NCBI GenBank assembly: GCA_964648215.1
Contig: CAZYMF010000108.1
Coordinates: forward strand, 1-16,142
DNA from: CAZYMF01 sp964648215
GTDB lineage: Bacteria > Desulfobacterota > Binatia > HRBIN30 > JACQVA1
DNA length: 16,142 nucleotides
Direction of reading: 5' to 3'
Positions 1 through 8,259 of the stretch are shown in pieces. How positions within the stretch are numbered: position 1 is the first letter of the stretch; every line of letters begins with the position of its first letter. The position numbers and the translations under genes were made by a program. Under the pieces are notes generated by a model. The model did not search any database and was not told where the DNA came from. It saw nothing but the letters and a program-made list of their open reading frames with translations.

Positions 1-105
1 GCCAGGGGTGGTGCCAGCACGCAGTCCATCATGCCGATGGTGCCCAGGCGGTCGACCGCGTCGGCCTGCTCGCTGCCCGCGGTCGCGTGGAGCGTATTGT
101 TCGGC
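1..105 (-). other. attC-like sequence, degenerate and cut by the window edge
   Basis: No convincing gene is visible here. Reading the minus strand, 21 bases after the toxin stop, the sequence begins GCCGAAC followed by AATACGCTCC, which resembles the start of an integron attC site (consensus RYYYAAC, here with one mismatch). Inside it an 8-base arm CGACCGCG pairs with CGCGGTCG further on, and GCCGA recurs in inverted form at the same distance outside both arms. The matching GTTRRRY box is not found. A minus-strand frame stays open to the window edge but has no usable start. The attC reading is inference and weak; the stretch may equally be the tail of an unrelated gene. Confidence 0.25.
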
Positions 106-126
106 CTGCTCGTGGGGAGTCTGACG

Positions 127-432
127 TCATGATCGACCGTGCGCGAGCCTCCTCACGATCTTTCCTGGGTCCTGCCGGCAATCAAGGACCGCCCACACCT
201 GGGCGACGTTGCCCTCGACTCGGTAGTAGACTGCGTAGGGGAAGCGTTTGGACAGAAGCCTGTGGTAGCCGAAGTGCACGGGGTGGATCCCGGCGTACAG
301 CTGCAACGAGTCAACGTCGGAGAAGAGGGAGTCCAGAAAGTACTGGCCCAAGCCCGGCTCTTGCGCCTCGTAGAAGCGGGCGCCATCAAGGAGGTCCTGC
401 TCGGCTTCGTCGAGGACCTCGACCCGCATCAT
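127..432 (-). CDS. RelE/ParE-family toxin of a type II toxin-antitoxin module
   Basis: A 101-residue protein of the size and pattern of RelE/ParE toxins: an N-terminal acidic/helical part (VEVLDEAEQDLL, ARFYEAQ), a central segment ending in YHRLLSKRFPYAVYYRV, and the closing strand pattern VWAVLDCRQDP with a final IVRRL. Members of this superfamily either cleave ribosome-bound mRNA (RelE) or poison gyrase (ParE); the sequence alone does not decide which. The chosen ATG at 432 overlaps the antitoxin stop as ATGA, the usual translational coupling; a second ATG follows at 429. A longer frame from 468 is possible but would overlap the antitoxin by 40 bases. The partner is the protein at 429-644. 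The module looks intact. Confidence 0.85.
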   Translation of the reverse strand: MMRVEVLDEAEQDLLDGARFYEAQEPGLGQYFLDSLFSDVDSLQLYAGIHPVHFGYHRLLSKRFPYAVYYRVEGNVAQVWAVLDCRQDPGKIVRRLAHGRS

Positions 433-644
433 GCTTTCTCGCGAATCCTGGCCTTCGCCGTCTCCCAATCCGAGAACCGTGACGTGCCCTCGCGGACGCG
501 ATGCTCCCGGGCGGTCAACACGTCCGCATGCCAGGCGGGAGAAGGGATCTCCTCAGGCGCACGCTGAAGATCAGCCCAGATTTCCTCGATTGCCCGCAAT
601 TTCTCCGCCGTGGTCATCTCATCAAGCGGTATCGTCAGCTTCAT
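429..644 (-). CDS. Antitoxin of the addiction-module (unstable antitoxin, TIGR02574/PF09720-like) family
   Basis: A 71-residue acidic protein starting MKLTIPLDEMTTAEKLRAIE and ending DWETAKARIREKA. The motif of a short helix that begins with LSxxEKLxLIExIWxDL-like residues, followed by a proline-rich middle (EEIPSPAWH) and a terminal W-x-x-AK/R-x-R-I helix, is typical of the small antitoxins paired with RelE/ParE toxins; they bind and neutralise the toxin and usually repress the operon. The ATG at 644 is supported by GGAGG seven bases upstream. The stop overlaps the toxin start by four bases, so toxin synthesis is coupled to antitoxin synthesis. An in-frame ATG at 701 lies outside the family length and has no ribosome binding site. 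Confidence 0.85.
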   Translation of the reverse strand: MKLTIPLDEMTTAEKLRAIEEIWADLQRAPEEIPSPAWHADVLTAREHRVREGTSRFSDWETAKARIREKA

Positions 645-741
645 GGCTCGGCCTCCACGAGGAGCATCCTGCCTCGTCTCTCTGACCACCGCAACCTTCA
701 CTGTGCCGATGCCGAGCTACAATTCCGAGTCCCGGTGGACA

Positions 742-774
742 CCGCTAACGAAGCGCTGTGTGCTTCGTTAGCGG
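742..774. repeat. Perfect 13-bp inverted repeat (hairpin) upstream of the toxin-antitoxin pair
   Basis: Arms CCGCTAACGAAGC and GCTTCGTTAGCGG enclose a 7-base loop (GCTGTGT). No run of T follows, so it is not a standard terminator. The arms contain TAAC and GTTA, as in the outer boxes of attC sites, but the hairpin is shorter than ordinary attC sites and matches the core consensus (GTTRRRY) only in part. It lies about 100 bases upstream of the antitoxin start and about 110 bases past the end of the recombinase relic. Possible roles are recombination site, operator or mobile repeat; the sequence does not decide. Confidence 0.7.
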
Positions 775-881
775 CAGCGGTTTGCCGCGGCTCGGTGTGA
801 TGCTTCGCCCTGCCATTCCATCGCTTGGCGCACTGGATCTCGGGTATCCCCCACGGTTGCATACGAAGCATGCGGCGCTTG

Positions 882-1755
882 CTATCGCCTGCTGTTCGCC
901 GGGTTGAGTAGGTGATCGGCCGGGGTTTGGACGCACTGGCTACCACGGTTCAATACATGGGGGTAGATCATCGTCGTGCTCACATTGCGGTGACCTAGGA
1001 GTTCCTGCACGGTGCGAATGTCGTACCCGGCCTCTAGCAGATGCGCCGCGAAACATGCCGCAACGTATGCGGCTCTACCGGCTTCGCGATACCGGCGCGG
1101 CGCCGCGCTTCACGAATCGCTCGCTGTGGCACGGTCTCGTGGGCATGGTAGCGCTGCGGCGGGCCGAAGCGCGGATCCGTGCCGCTTGCGCTCCGAAGCT
1201 TCAGCGGCCGGGCGCAGATCTTGGCGGCCGGAAACACCCATTGGCAACCCCACTGGCAGTCGGCGTTCGGATAATTGCGCGCCAGCGCGTCGGGCAACGG
1301 CACGCGACCAAGCCCCGCCTTCAGATCGCGTTCGTGTAGGCTCCGCATGCGCTCGACATGCTTCAGGCGCGCATCCTTGACCCCCGCTTGCCAGCATCGT
1401 CACATCTTTTTCGACACGCTCAGGACAGGCCTATTGCCCTTGCCTTCCGGGCGGCAATCTCATTCCGAGTGAAGTCGATATCCTTCACCCGCGGGCGCAA
1501 ACACCCCATCAGGCGAAGCCCGGAACCGTAGAGGACCATTGCCAGGATCCATCGAACACCGTCAGCGCCGCCAGCAACGCCCCTACCTCCGCCGCGTGAG
1601 CACCGTTGGCAGCCGCTGCGGTCGCATCGCTCGCCCCACAGCGTCGAGCCAGCCCGGGTCGCGCTCCAGCACATCGTAGAGGAGGAGAATCGCCGCCAGC
1701 GCCCGGTTCACCCACCAGCGCAAGACCTAGATTGCCGCCGTTGCGAGGTGGCGTC
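882..1755 (-). pseudogene. Decayed integron-type tyrosine recombinase (IntI-like), 5'-truncated and frameshifted
   Basis: Five pieces in shifting frames reconstruct most of an IntI-family recombinase on the minus strand. In order they are: core-binding remains from about 1711 (VNRALAAILLLYDVL, then WLDAVGRAMRPQRLPTVLT); EVGALLAALTVFDGSW near 1593-1543; VLYGSGLRLMGCL and RVKDIDFTRNEIA near 1541-1435; about 1384-1057 with LHERDLKAGLGRV, LPDALARNYPNA and the catalytic HTLRH; and 1056-882 with FAAHLLEAGYDIRTVQELLG and STTMIYPHVLNRG, holding the catalytic tyrosine, ending in TAG. The piece between RV-LPDALARNYP and VFPA corresponds to the extra segment that sets IntI apart from XerC/D. At least four frame breaks are needed, one a single missing base right after HTLRH. 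The first roughly 60 residues are absent next to the AtuA stop. Non-functional as written unless the assembly is wrong. Confidence 0.85.
1406..1431. repeat. Short REP-like insertion inside the recombinase relic
   Basis: The segment containing TCGACACGCTCAGGACAGG interrupts the recombinase between the residues RNEIAARK-GKGN and VTML, where related integrases continue directly. It resembles a short sequence word (TTCGACA-GCTCAGGACAGG) that I recall as scattered through many environmental bacterial genomes. That it is an inserted copy is inference from the interrupted protein alignment. Confidence 0.35.
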
Positions 1756-1777
1756 CGCTGCCGCAGCTCCGAGGACG

Positions 1778-3541
1778 TTACTTGCCCAGCAACGCCCGCG
1801 GAATGTCCACCACCTTCGCCCGCAGGTACTCTCCCAGACTCTTCGCCTGCGGATCGCTGCGGGCGGAGGCGGCGACGCCGTCGCCGAGGAGGCCGTGGAG
1901 GACGAAGTTGACGCTCAGCAGGTTGGGGAGCGGATGGCGCTCCACCTCCAGCGACGCCGCTTCGGGCAGAAGCTGCCGCAACCGCTCCGTCGTCAGGTAG
2001 CGGTCGAGCCAGGCGTAGGCGGCGGGGTTGTCGACCCAGACGCCGACGTTGGCGTTGCCGCCCTTGTCGCCGGATCTGGCACCGCACAGGGTGCCGAGCG
2101 GCAGCCGCTCCGTAGGACCGGAAGGTCCTGCGGGAATTGCCACGGTCGGGGGTTCGACGGAGATGGGTGCGGCGGGAGGCAAGACCGGCGGCACGGCAAT
2201 CGTTTGGTCGCCGAGGACGACGCGGTGCTCGATCACCTCCGACGGAACCAGGGCCGGCCAGTAGACGCCGTAGGGGCTGGCGTCCCCCGGCGGCGAGGTG
2301 ATGAAGAAGCCGGGGTAGTTCGCCAGCGCCATCTCCACCGTCTTGTTGCTGAAGGCGCGGCCGACGCGGGCGGCGTCGGGGTCCTTCACGGTGACGGTGA
2401 GGTAGGCGAAGGCGTCGTCGTTCGAGTGCGGGTCGGCGCGGTCGGAGCGGACCAGCCGCGTGCTGGTTTCGGCGAAGCGCTGGCGCCCGCCGACCAGCTC
2501 CCAGAGCGTCTCCTCCGCGAGCTGCGCCTTCTCGGCGATGTCCAGGCCGGCGAGCACGAAGGTCATCGAGTTCTTGTAGCCGCCGAGGTAGTTGATGCAC
2601 ACCTTCGTGGTCGGTGGTGGGGGCTCTCCCTTGATCCCCGACACGCGCACGCGATCGGGGCCCTCCTGCGCGAGATGGATTGAATCGAAGCGCGCCGTGG
2701 CGTCGGGGTTGAGGTAGCGGGGACCCTGGATCTCGTAGAGGAGCTGCGCGGTGACCGTGCCGACGGAGACCAGGCCGCCCGTGCCCTCGTGCTTGGTGAT
2801 GACGAAGCTGCCGTCCCGATGCATCTCGGCGATGGGGAAGCCGATGCGACCGATATCGGGGACGTCGCGGAAGAAGGAGTAGTTGCCGCCCGTGCACTGC
2901 GCCCCGCACTCGATGACGTGCCCGGCGACGACGCCCGCCGCCAGCCGGTCCCAGTCGTCGCGTGCCCAGCCGAACTTCCACGCCGCCGGGCCGAGCGTCA
3001 GGGCCGCGTCCGTGACCCGCGGGCAGAGGACGACGTCGGCACCGCGCCGCAACGCCTCGACGATTCCCCAGGCGCCGAGGTAGGCATTCGCCGTGACGGC
3101 CTGGGCGTTCAGCGCGCTCAGCGGAATGTCCTTGTCGAGGTGGCGCAGCTCGACGCCCTGTTCCTGCAGCGCGGGCAGTCTCGGAAGCAGGTCGTCGCCC
3201 TCGATGTGGGCGATGCTGGCCTTGATTCCCAGCCGTTCGGTCAGCTTGCGCAGTTCGGCGGCCAGGCCGGCGGGGTTGAGGCCGCCGGCATTGACCACGA
3301 CCTTGATGCCGCGGTCGACGCAGGTGCCGAGCACCTGCTCCATCTGGCGCAGGAACGTGCGCGCGAATCCCGCCTCCGGATGCTTCATTCGATCCCGGAA
3401 CAGGATCATCATCGTCAGCTCGGCGAGGTAGTCGCCGGTGAGCACGTCGATCGGCCCGCCCTCGACCATCTCGCGCGCCGCGCTGAGCCGGTCACCGTAG
3501 AAGCCGCTGCAGTTTGCGATGCGAAGAATGTCGTCGGTCAT
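1778..3541 (-). CDS. AtuA-family protein (acyclic terpene utilisation, DUF1446) with C-terminal AtuA-like domain
   Basis: A 587-residue protein with the DUF1446/AtuA core over about residues 5-455 and a smaller C-terminal domain over about 475-587. Recognisable stretches are IANCSGFYGDR at the N-terminus, DVLTGDYLAELTMMIL, VVVNAGGLNP, the central ITKHEGTGGLVS, CINYLGGYKNSM, and LCGARSGDKGGNANVGVW opening the C-terminal domain. AtuA is encoded in the citronellol/geraniol (atu) gene cluster of Pseudomonas; its exact reaction is not settled, and homologues also occur beside other acyl-CoA carboxylases. The ATG at 3541 fits the family N-terminus; the ribosome binding site is poor. It is the last gene of the minus-strand catabolic set, 132 bases after the hydratase, and its stop abuts the recombinase relic. 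Appears complete, with no signal peptide. Confidence 0.9.
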   Translation of the reverse strand: MTDDILRIANCSGFYGDRLSAAREMVEGGPIDVLTGDYLAELTMMILFRDRMKHPEAGFARTFLRQMEQVLGTCVDRGIKVVVNAGGLNPAGLAAELRKLTERLGIKASIAHIEGDDLLPRLPALQEQGVELRHLDKDIPLSALNAQAVTANAYLGAWGIVEALRRGADVVLCPRVTDAALTLGPAAWKFGWARDDWDRLAAGVVAGHVIECGAQCTGGNYSFFRDVPDIGRIGFPIAEMHRDGSFVITKHEGTGGLVSVGTVTAQLLYEIQGPRYLNPDATARFDSIHLAQEGPDRVRVSGIKGEPPPPTTKVCINYLGGYKNSMTFVLAGLDIAEKAQLAEETLWELVGGRQRFAETSTRLVRSDRADPHSNDDAFAYLTVTVKDPDAARVGRAFSNKTVEMALANYPGFFITSPPGDASPYGVYWPALVPSEVIEHRVVLGDQTIAVPPVLPPAAPISVEPPTVAIPAGPSGPTERLPLGTLCGARSGDKGGNANVGVWVDNPAAYAWLDRYLTTERLRQLLPEAASLEVERHPLPNLLSVNFVLHGLLGDGVAASARSDPQAKSLGEYLRAKVVDIPRALLGK

Positions 3542-3550
3542 AAGGCCACA

Positions 3551-3579
3551 GTCGATGGTTGATAGTTCATGGTCGATAG
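3551..3579. repeat. Two tandem 14-bp units just upstream of the AtuA-family start
   Basis: On the minus strand TATCGACCATGAAC is followed directly by TATCAACCATCGAC, ending 8 bases before the start codon region. GTCGAAGAGTCGAAG follows at 3579-3593. A small degenerate tandem repeat; its function is unknown. Confidence 0.6.
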
Positions 3580-3636
3580 TCGAAGAGTCGAAGCGTGCGT
3601 ACTTTGAGCCCTTGTCGACTCGCGGCTGTATTTCCC

Positions 3637-3670
3637 CCTAACCACTAACCGCCCAACCCCCTAACCGGCC
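3637..3670. repeat. Degenerate CTAACC repeat between hydratase and AtuA genes
   Basis: Three clear copies of CTAACC (CCTAACCACTAACC, then CCCTAACC) plus the variant CCCAACC lie immediately after the enoyl-CoA hydratase stop. This is a low-complexity, telomere-like word; no hairpin is evident. Confidence 0.5.
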
Positions 3671-3673
3671 GCC

Positions 3674-4429
3674 TCACTCCGCCCACTTCGGCTTGCGCTT
3701 CTCGACGAACGCGCGCATGCCTTCGGCGGCCTCGTCGGACGCGAACAGCTCGCCGATCTTCTTCGTCGTGTATGCGAAGCCCTCGTCCATGGAGAGGAGC
3801 GGAATGCGGCGGACGAGCTGCTTGGCCTCGCGGACGGCGTTGGGGCCGCCGAGGCGGATCATGCCGATGACCTCGTTGACGGCGGTGTCGAGCTCGACCG
3901 CGGGCACGGCCCGATGAATGAGCCCCAGCTCCACGGCGCGCTGGGCGTTGAAGCGTTCGCCGGTGAGGAAGAGCCACATGGCGTTCTGGATGCCGAGCTT
4001 GGGCAGGACGACGACGGAGATCATCGCCGGCATGACGCCGATCCGCACCTCGCTGAAGCTGAACATGGCCGAGTCGGCGGCCACCGTCAGGTCGCAAGCC
4101 GCAGCGAGGCCGACACCGCCGCCGAACGCGTGGCCGTTGATCCGGCCGATCACCGGCTTCGGGGAGTCCCAGATCGTCGTCATCACGCCGACGAACGGGT
4201 TTTGCTGCCCCGCCTTGACGCCGCCGCTCTTCAGGTCGGCGCCGGCGCAGAACGCCGGCCCGGCGCCGGTGATGACGATGCAGCGCACGCGCTCGTCATC
4301 AATCGCCGCGCGCAGATGGGCGGCAAGGCCGGCCACGATGTCGTCGCTCAGCGCGTTGCGCCGCTCGGGCCGGTTGAGGGTGATCCACGCGGCGTCGCCG
4401 CGGAGCTCGTAGAGGGTTGCGTTCGTCAT
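3674..4429 (-). CDS. Enoyl-CoA hydratase/isomerase family protein (LiuC/AtuE-like)
   Basis: A 251-residue crotonase-fold protein. The oxyanion-hole segments are GAGPAFCAGADLKS (residues 55-68) and NGHAFGGGVGLAAACD (98-113). Of the two acid/base glutamates of classical crotonase, the first position is Gly107, while the second is kept as Glu127 in SEVRIGVMPAMIS. As I recall, methylglutaconyl-CoA hydratases of the LiuC/AtuE kind share this GGxxGL...SEVRxGxxPA pattern, which fits the carboxylase next door; the expected reaction is hydration of a glutaconyl-CoA-type carboxylated product. The start at 4429 is supported by GGAGAG eight bases upstream; an open frame continues up to 4642 but runs through low-complexity repeat sequence and is rejected. 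Same strand as the biotin carboxylase, but 479 bases of repeats lie between. Confidence 0.92.
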   Translation of the reverse strand: MTNATLYELRGDAAWITLNRPERRNALSDDIVAGLAAHLRAAIDDERVRCIVITGAGPAFCAGADLKSGGVKAGQQNPFVGVMTTIWDSPKPVIGRINGHAFGGGVGLAAACDLTVAADSAMFSFSEVRIGVMPAMISVVVLPKLGIQNAMWLFLTGERFNAQRAVELGLIHRAVPAVELDTAVNEVIGMIRLGGPNAVREAKQLVRRIPLLSMDEGFAYTTKKIGELFASDEAAEGMRAFVEKRKPKWAE

Positions 4430-4447
4430 GGGCACTCTCCAACTCGA

Positions 4448-4494
4448 AAGGAAATGAGAAACAGCAAACAGGAAACCGGAAACGGGAAACTGGG
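4448..4494 (+). repeat. A/G-rich degenerate tandem repeat
   Basis: Repeats of words such as GAAACCGG, GAAACGGG and GAAACTGGG. Similar words occur in inverted orientation at 4861-4955, so the two tracts bracket the intergenic space. It lies just upstream of the hydratase ribosome binding site. Confidence 0.6.
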
Positions 4495-4509
4495 CATCGG
4501 CGGATGGGG

Positions 4510-4668
4510 CATCACGCGTCCTTGGGGCGCGCCGATGAGGTCCGCGCGATCCGCTTTGATGCTCCGATGCTTCGACAGAGCTCCTCGGCTTCGCCTGAGA
4601 GCTCGGCAATCGCGGCATCCTTGACCGAGTACCCCGCTTCACAAGTTCGGCGAGATATCGTGCATGGG
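4510..4668 (-). pseudogene. Possible small frameshifted coding remnant, unidentified
   Basis: On the minus strand, HARYLAELVKRG in one frame continues after a one-base shift into YSVKDAAIAELSGEAEE and LCRSIGASKR, ending KDA-stop near 4512. The composition looks protein-like (alternating helix-forming residues), but I do not recognise a family. It may be a decayed small gene, perhaps an antitoxin, or chance. It lies between the A/G-rich repeat and the REP-like palindrome. Confidence 0.2.
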
Positions 4669-4670
4669 TT

Positions 4671-4706
4671 CCTTCTCCCGGATGGGAGAAGGTCAGGATG
4701 AGGGGG
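4671..4706. repeat. REP-like palindrome, copy 1
   Basis: CCTTCTCCC and GGGAGAAGG form a 9-bp stem around GGAT, followed by GTCAGGATGAGGGGG. It is an inverted copy of the element at 4795-4829. Similar CCCCTCACC...CTCTCCC...GGGAGAGG words are, as I recall, common intergenic repeats in environmental bacterial genomes. Confidence 0.75.
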
Positions 4707-4794
4707 ATGAAATTGATCGGCGAAGCCCACCTCGTGGTTTTGCCGCGCCGTGGTCAAGCATGAAGATATGGTGGCCTTCGGCATCCGTTCTAGT

Positions 4795-4829
4795 CCCCCT
4801 CACCTTGATCCTCTCCCATCCGGGAGAGG
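4795..4829. repeat. REP-like palindrome, copy 2 (inverted relative to copy 1)
   Basis: CCCCCTCACCTTGATC precedes an 8-bp stem CCTCTCCC/GGGAGAGG around ATCC. Compared with copy 1 both stem arms have lost one base together, so pairing is preserved. The two copies face each other across about 88 bases, the arrangement known as a REP doublet. Confidence 0.75.
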
Positions 4830-4908
4830 AAACCCTTTCCGTCAGGCAGTTTCTTCATCGCCCGGTTCTCCATTCCTGATTCCCGGTTCTCGATTCTCTT
4901 CAATCTCT

Positions 4909-6923
<2,015 letters not shown>

Positions 6924-6930
<7 letters not shown>

Positions 6931-6955
6931 TGGGTCACTTGGTCATTTGGTCATT
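6924..6955 (-). repeat. Four AATGACCA-like octamers spanning the biotin carboxylase start codon
   Basis: The minus strand reads AATGACCA, AATGACCA, AGTGACCC, AATGAACC, the last containing the start codon. The first two units create two overlapping 4-codon mini-frames Met-Thr-Lys-stop (6954-6943 and 6946-6935) directly before the real start, and no purine-rich ribosome binding site is present. This may be chance, or it may affect translation by re-initiation. Confidence 0.6.
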
Positions 6956-7214
6956 GCATTGGACCGCCGTGCCGTCTTTTCCAATCATCAACGACCCGAT
7001 GAATCAATGATGCCACGGATCCGCCGTGCGCTTGTAGCGCGATTCAGGCCGCAGGTCGACGACGACTGCGACGCGCCGACGACGCCGGACATTGGAGGTC
7101 GACAGCGAGGCGGACTTGCGCTAGGCGGTCGGAGAAATAATGGCCTTTTTGGCTTCGGCGCCATCGCGCCGCAGGCCTGCTTGCCGGCGACGAAGCCTGC
7201 AATGCCCGCTTGCC
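6956..7214. other. Intergenic region between divergent biotin carboxylase and glycosyltransferase genes
   Basis: About 260 bases with no supported gene. It should hold the promoters of both divergent genes, but no confident -35/-10 pair was recognised. GGAG followed by an ATG at 7140 could start the downstream glycosyltransferase 25 codons earlier; those codons have many A/T third positions, unlike the gene body, so this start is not preferred. Confidence 0.5.
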
Positions 7215-8210
7215 ATGACCTCGCCACCGACGCGCCCGACCGTAACTGTCATCATCCCGACGTACAACCGGGAAGCGTACCTGCGCGCGAGCATCGCCAG
7301 CGTTCTGGGCCAGACGTTCTCCGACCTGGAGCTCCTCGTCGTCGACGACGGCTCGACGGACGACACCCCCGGACTGGTGCGATCGATCGACGACCGGCGC
7401 GTGCGCTATCTGCCGCAAGAACACCGCGGGGTGAGCGCGGCCCTCAACGCCGGGATGCGCAGCGCCGCCGGTCGCTACGTCGCTCGGCTGGACTCGGATG
7501 ACACGTGGCTGCCGCACGCGCTGGCGACCCTCGTTTCGGTGCTCGATTCGCAGCCGAACGTCGGTGTCGTCTACGGCAAAGGACAGGCAATGGATCGGGA
7601 CGGAGCTCGGCTCCCCCACACACAGGGGCTGCCGCCGCGCTTTCCCGACGACAGCCTGCGCAGCCTGGCGTACGACGACTGCACCTGCAACGTCGCCTTG
7701 CTGGCCCGGCGCGAGTGCCTCGAGCGGGCCGGCGGGTACGACGAGACCCTGACGGCCAACGAGGACTGGGACATGTGGCTGCGCGTGGCCCGTCACGACT
7801 CGTTCGCCTTCGTCGATGAGGTCCTGGCGCTGATCCGCTGGCACGACGGCAACCTGACCGGACCGGCGTCGCCGCTCTTCGCCGCGGTGCTGGATACGCG
7901 CACGGCGCCCCTGGACAAGCTGTTCGCGGCCCCGGATCTGCCCGCCTCGCTGCGGGCGATGCGGGCGCTGGCCTACACGAACGTCTATCTCTTCCGCGGC
8001 CAACGCTGGATGCAGCAGCGTCGCTGGGACCGAGCGCGGCGCGAGTTCGGCCGGGCCTGGCGGGGCAGCGAGGAGCGCGTCCGGACGCTCCTTCGCATTT
8101 TCTGGCTCGGCTTCCTGGCACCGGCGCTGCGACCGTATCGAATGGGACGATACGTGATCGACGCGATCGCGCACGCGCGTCGTCGTTGGGCGAGGGGAGT
8201 ACCCGAGTGA
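7215..8210 (+). CDS. Family 2 glycosyltransferase (GT-A fold)
   Basis: A 331-residue protein. The nucleotide-sugar binding core opens with TVTVIIPTYNRE (10-20), then LLVVDDGSTDD (40-50), the metal-binding DxD as RLDSDDTW (91-98) and the acceptor-side NEDWDMWLR (182-190). It should transfer a sugar from a nucleotide donor to a surface glycan, lipid or protein acceptor; the acceptor cannot be read from sequence. The C-terminus has a hydrophobic segment (LLRIFWLGFLAPAL) that may associate with the membrane. The ATG at 7215 is chosen because the fold starts ten residues later; an ATG at 7140 has a better ribosome binding site but adds an arginine-rich, poorly coded extension. It is convergent with the next glycosyltransferase, 49 bases apart. 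Confidence 0.88.
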   Translation: MTSPPTRPTVTVIIPTYNREAYLRASIASVLGQTFSDLELLVVDDGSTDDTPGLVRSIDDRRVRYLPQEHRGVSAALNAGMRSAAGRYVARLDSDDTWLPHALATLVSVLDSQPNVGVVYGKGQAMDRDGARLPHTQGLPPRFPDDSLRSLAYDDCTCNVALLARRECLERAGGYDETLTANEDWDMWLRVARHDSFAFVDEVLALIRWHDGNLTGPASPLFAAVLDTRTAPLDKLFAAPDLPASLRAMRALAYTNVYLFRGQRWMQQRRWDRARREFGRAWRGSEERVRTLLRIFWLGFLAPALRPYRMGRYVIDAIAHARRRWARGVPE

Positions 8211-8225
8211 CGGCCAGGCCGTGGG

Positions 8226-8241
8226 GCAGGGCCCGCCCTGC
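8226..8241. terminator. Candidate bidirectional terminator hairpin between convergent glycosyltransferases
   Basis: GCAGGGC and GCCCTGC pair around CC in the 49-base space between the two converging stop codons. There is no T-tract, so this would be a weak or factor-assisted terminator. The position is the main argument. Confidence 0.4.
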
Positions 8242-8259
8242 GGGCATGAGGATGTCGCG

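Noticed and set aside
742..774. Calling the hairpin a true attC site
   Set aside because: It lacks the full GTTRRRY/RYYYAAC cores and is shorter than known attC sites; kept only as attC-like.
1509..2981. Long minus-strand open frame of about 490 codons
   Set aside because: Arginine/proline-rich shadow of the AtuA-family gene in another frame; only its last residues coincide with a piece of the recombinase relic.
3551..3670. CRISPR array
   Set aside because: Repeats are too short, adjacent and degenerate, with no spacers and no cas genes nearby.
4430..4642. N-terminal extension of the enoyl-CoA hydratase
   Set aside because: It translates an A/G-rich repeat; the ATG at 4429 has a good ribosome binding site and fits the family length.
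7140..7214. Earlier start for the first glycosyltransferase
   Set aside because: It has a better Shine-Dalgarno sequence, but the added 25 codons are arginine-rich with many A/T third positions, unlike the gene, and lie outside the fold.
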